Positions 62,261-64,000 of a stretch of DNA of 64,000 nt are shown here, in pieces. Numbering within the stretch: position 1 is the stretch's first letter; every line of letters starts with the position of its first letter. Below the pieces are notes generated by a model. That model was not told the DNA's origin, ran no database searches, and saw nothing but the letters and a program-made list of their open reading frames with translations. The position numbers and the translations under genes were made by a program. The stretch is from Corticimicrobacter populi (GTDB taxonomy: Bacteria > Pseudomonadota > Gammaproteobacteria > Burkholderiales > Burkholderiaceae_B), in the NCBI RefSeq assembly GCF_003123725.1, contig NZ_QETA01000007.1:62001-126000 (forward strand), written 5' to 3'.

Positions 62261-62815
62261 CTATGGCGTAGCCGGCGACACGGAACCATCGGCCGCCACA
62301 GATACCGTCCCGTAATACAGTACGTAGTCTTCCGTCAGATCATCCAGACGCAGAACCCGGCCCCCATGCGCCAACGCAAACGCCTCGGCCCGGGATTGAT
62401 CACTGAACGGCAATAGATCCTGTGCCAGGTCGCTGCCCATCAGGCCGGTATCCACCACGAACCAGGCATCACGTACATCGACCCAGGCGGTATGGTCGGG
62501 CTGTCGCCAGTCCGGCGCAGCCGCCAGATCGGAGACGTAGACCGCCGCCGGGTCTGCCGGTGCTTCGGGCAACATGGTGTAGATCACTGTCTGCCGTACG
62601 GTGGCGAACCACAGGGGTGTAGCCTGCGCATCAGCCAGCACCTGGCCCTTGGGGCCATCGTGTTCGAGTACGCTCATTGCGGAGCAGAAATAGCTTTCTG
62701 CCTCCTGGCTGATCGCGGCCGGGGCAGGCCGTGCCATAGGTGCAACCGCGTCACTGCACGCCGTCAGCACCAGCAGCATTATCAGGCCCACCAGACGTTG
62801 CCCTGTCCGTCGCAT
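62261..62815 (-). CDS. nosL: NosL-like copper lipoprotein
   Basis: 184 aa with lipobox LTAC (Cys near residue 20) and the NosL copper-site pattern FCSAMSVLEHDGPKGQ (in parts). NosL delivers copper to N2O reductase in the periplasm/outer membrane. AGGA lies six bases before ATG 62815; ATG 62821 is the alternative. It follows an ApbE-family gene on the same strand, so the end of a nos operon lies here. Confidence 0.88.
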   Translation of the reverse strand: MRRTGQRLVGLIMLLVLTACSDAVAPMARPAPAAISQEAESYFCSAMSVLEHDGPKGQVLADAQATPLWFATVRQTVIYTMLPEAPADPAAVYVSDLAAAPDWRQPDHTAWVDVRDAWFVVDTGLMGSDLAQDLLPFSDQSRAEAFALAHGGRVLRLDDLTEDYVLYYGTVSVAADGSVSPATP

Positions 62816-62865
62816 ATCCATTCCTGCTAATGAACTCAGTGCGGCGATAGTAAAACGGGCATAGC

Positions 62866-63924
62866 CTAGGCGTTTTGCGCTGGATCAGCGTAACGCCATT
62901 CGGCCTGACTTCCATCGTGATGCTGGACGTAGACATCCAGTTGCAGTGACTGCGCCAGGGTATCGATCTGCGCCTCGGGCATCAGGGAAAATGCCGTCGA
63001 CATTGCATCGGCCGTCGTGGCACGTCGCGCCGCCACCGACACGCTGGCATAGCGCCGACCGGTCAGGCCGGTACGCGGATCGAACAGATGGTTGAAGCGG
63101 CCAGCCATATCGAGGGGCGTACCATAGCCGCCAGAAGTGGCGACTGCCTGGTTGGCGACATCCAGTGTCCGGCTCAGGCTTTCGAGCCGCGCCGCGTCCT
63201 GCAGGCCGACGCGCCAGGGTGCGACAGCCTCAGGTGCCATGCCGTAGATTTCCCCCATATCGACCAGTGCATGTTCGATACCGGCCTGACGCAGCAAGGC
63301 CACGATGCGATCCGTCACATAACCCTGTGCAATGCCGTTCAGAGTCAACGCCATGCCCGGTTGCAGGCGCACGGCATCCGAATCAAGGGCAATCCGGCGG
63401 TAATCGACCTTCTCGCGTGCTGCTGCCAGCGCGGCAACGGTCGGGCCGGCCGGATCGGCCTGCGCTTCGGAAAAGTGATCGGCATAGACGCGCCACAGCG
63501 GCTGCACCGAGATGTCGAACGCGCCATCGGTCAGCTGGCCAAAGTGCACGCTTTCCGACAGCAGCGTCAGCATCTCGCCAGCCGGCTCGGCCAATACGCC
63601 TTGCTGATTGAGCGCGACCAGTGCGCTGTCGGGCCGGTACAGGCTGAACAACTGCTCCAGCCGTTCCAGTTCGGCCTGTACCTGAGTCAGCACACGCTGT
63701 GCCAGGACTGCATCGGGATGACGAATCTCCAGCGAGGCATCGGCTCCCAGTGCAATGCCCTGCCAACGATGTGTCATCTCCGGTGCGGCAGCCTGTCGCG
63801 CCCAGGCGGGAACGGTCGCCAGCCCGGAAACGGCCGCACAGATCGAGATGAAGCGCCGGCGACCACCAACGCGGCCCGGCGCAACAGCGCAACCCGAGTC
63901 TCTCATATTCGTCATGTCCTGCAT
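62866..63924 (-). CDS. nosX: ApbE-family FAD:protein FMN transferase (NosX-like)
   Basis: 352 aa with a Tat-like signal (RRRFISICAAVSGLATVPAWA). ApbE hallmarks are LTLNGIAQGYVTDRIVALL, MGEIYG and SVSVAARRATTADAMSTAFSLM with the metal-binding Asp. NosX attaches FMN covalently to NosR for N2O respiration. GGAG lies eight bases upstream, and the ATG overlaps the stop of a preceding frame (TAATG). Name by association with nosL. Confidence 0.85.
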   Translation of the reverse strand: MQDMTNMRDSGCAVAPGRVGGRRRFISICAAVSGLATVPAWARQAAAPEMTHRWQGIALGADASLEIRHPDAVLAQRVLTQVQAELERLEQLFSLYRPDSALVALNQQGVLAEPAGEMLTLLSESVHFGQLTDGAFDISVQPLWRVYADHFSEAQADPAGPTVAALAAAREKVDYRRIALDSDAVRLQPGMALTLNGIAQGYVTDRIVALLRQAGIEHALVDMGEIYGMAPEAVAPWRVGLQDAARLESLSRTLDVANQAVATSGGYGTPLDMAGRFNHLFDPRTGLTGRRYASVSVAARRATTADAMSTAFSLMPEAQIDTLAQSLQLDVYVQHHDGSQAEWRYADPAQNA

Positions 63925-64000
63925 TACATATGCTCCGTCATTGTCCCTGCCTCGCCAACTGCCTGCGACGTACCTCCGGGACGTGTCTCAAAGAGGCTGT
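63924..64000 (-). CDS. Partial upstream gene, C-terminus only
   Basis: The last 24 codons of a frame reading from the right edge end in TAA overlapping the ApbE-family start (…GEAGTMTEHM-stop). Another frame is also open to the edge and stops at about 63940, so the choice is based only on the coupled TAATG. Too short to identify; a nos gene is expected. Confidence 0.3.
   Translation of the reverse strand, partial: SLFETRPGGTSQAVGEAGTMTEHM

Overview
The window looks like a chromosomal segment of a high-GC betaproteobacterium, most likely Alcaligenaceae (the Bordetella / Castellaniella / Pusillimonas neighbourhood). This rests on the ABC exporter - bolA-like - murA - hisG - hisD order, a Bordetella-like haem-uptake locus with ECF sigma/FecR control, and nos genes at the right edge. 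Coding density is high. No rRNA, tRNA, CRISPR array or complete insertion sequence was seen.

Layout. 1-4 kb: the start of a Flp/Tad pilus locus (flp, cpaA, partial cpaB) preceded by an OmpR-type two-component pair. 4-13 kb: haem/iron island, with hmuTUV leftward and an ECF sigma factor, FecR anti-sigma, TonB receptor, YncE-like beta-propeller and haem oxygenase rightward. 13-18 kb: Rpn-like nuclease, modD under a very good ModE-type site, MocR regulator divergent from a LysE exporter, and queC. 18-20 kb: a compact restriction-modification module (GIY-YIG nuclease plus C5-cytosine methyltransferase). 20-22 kb: a lipoprotein-localisation-like or RseB-like exported protein and psd. 22-31 kb: IclR regulator divergent from a peptide/opine-type ABC transporter, an amidase and an M20-type amidohydrolase, with a sigma-54 -24/-12 promoter. 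31-39 kb: leftward amino-acid ABC importer, aminotransferase, RraA-family aldolase and LysR, divergent from a lipoprotein gamma-glutamyltransferase. 39-47 kb: small genes, an FAD monooxygenase with an adjacent sigma-54 activator, SstT, and a secreted cupin. 47-54 kb: tauABC and phnDCEE importers without their catabolic enzymes. 54-56 kb: Crp/Fnr regulator, truncated haemoglobin and DUF1971 (nitrosative stress). 55.6-60.7 kb: ABC exporter, ibaG, murA, hisG, hisD. 60.7-61.3 kb: a 196-bp nested inverted repeat and a frameshifted HipB-like gene where the rest of the his operon is expected. 61.3-64 kb: murI, nosL and an ApbE-family gene.

Together the genes describe a metabolically versatile heterotroph that scavenges haem, oligopeptides or amides, amino acids, taurine and phosphonate/phosphite, can respire N2O, and builds Flp pili. 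The most interesting signals are regulatory and contextual: two near-consensus sigma-54 promoters (42738-42753 and 23009-23024), a ModE box on an isolated modD, a CTGT-N8-ACAG (LexA-type) dyad on the methyltransferase promoter, a YncD/YncE-like pair joined to haem oxygenase and surface signalling, and a probable 4-hydroxy-glutamate-type catabolic module.
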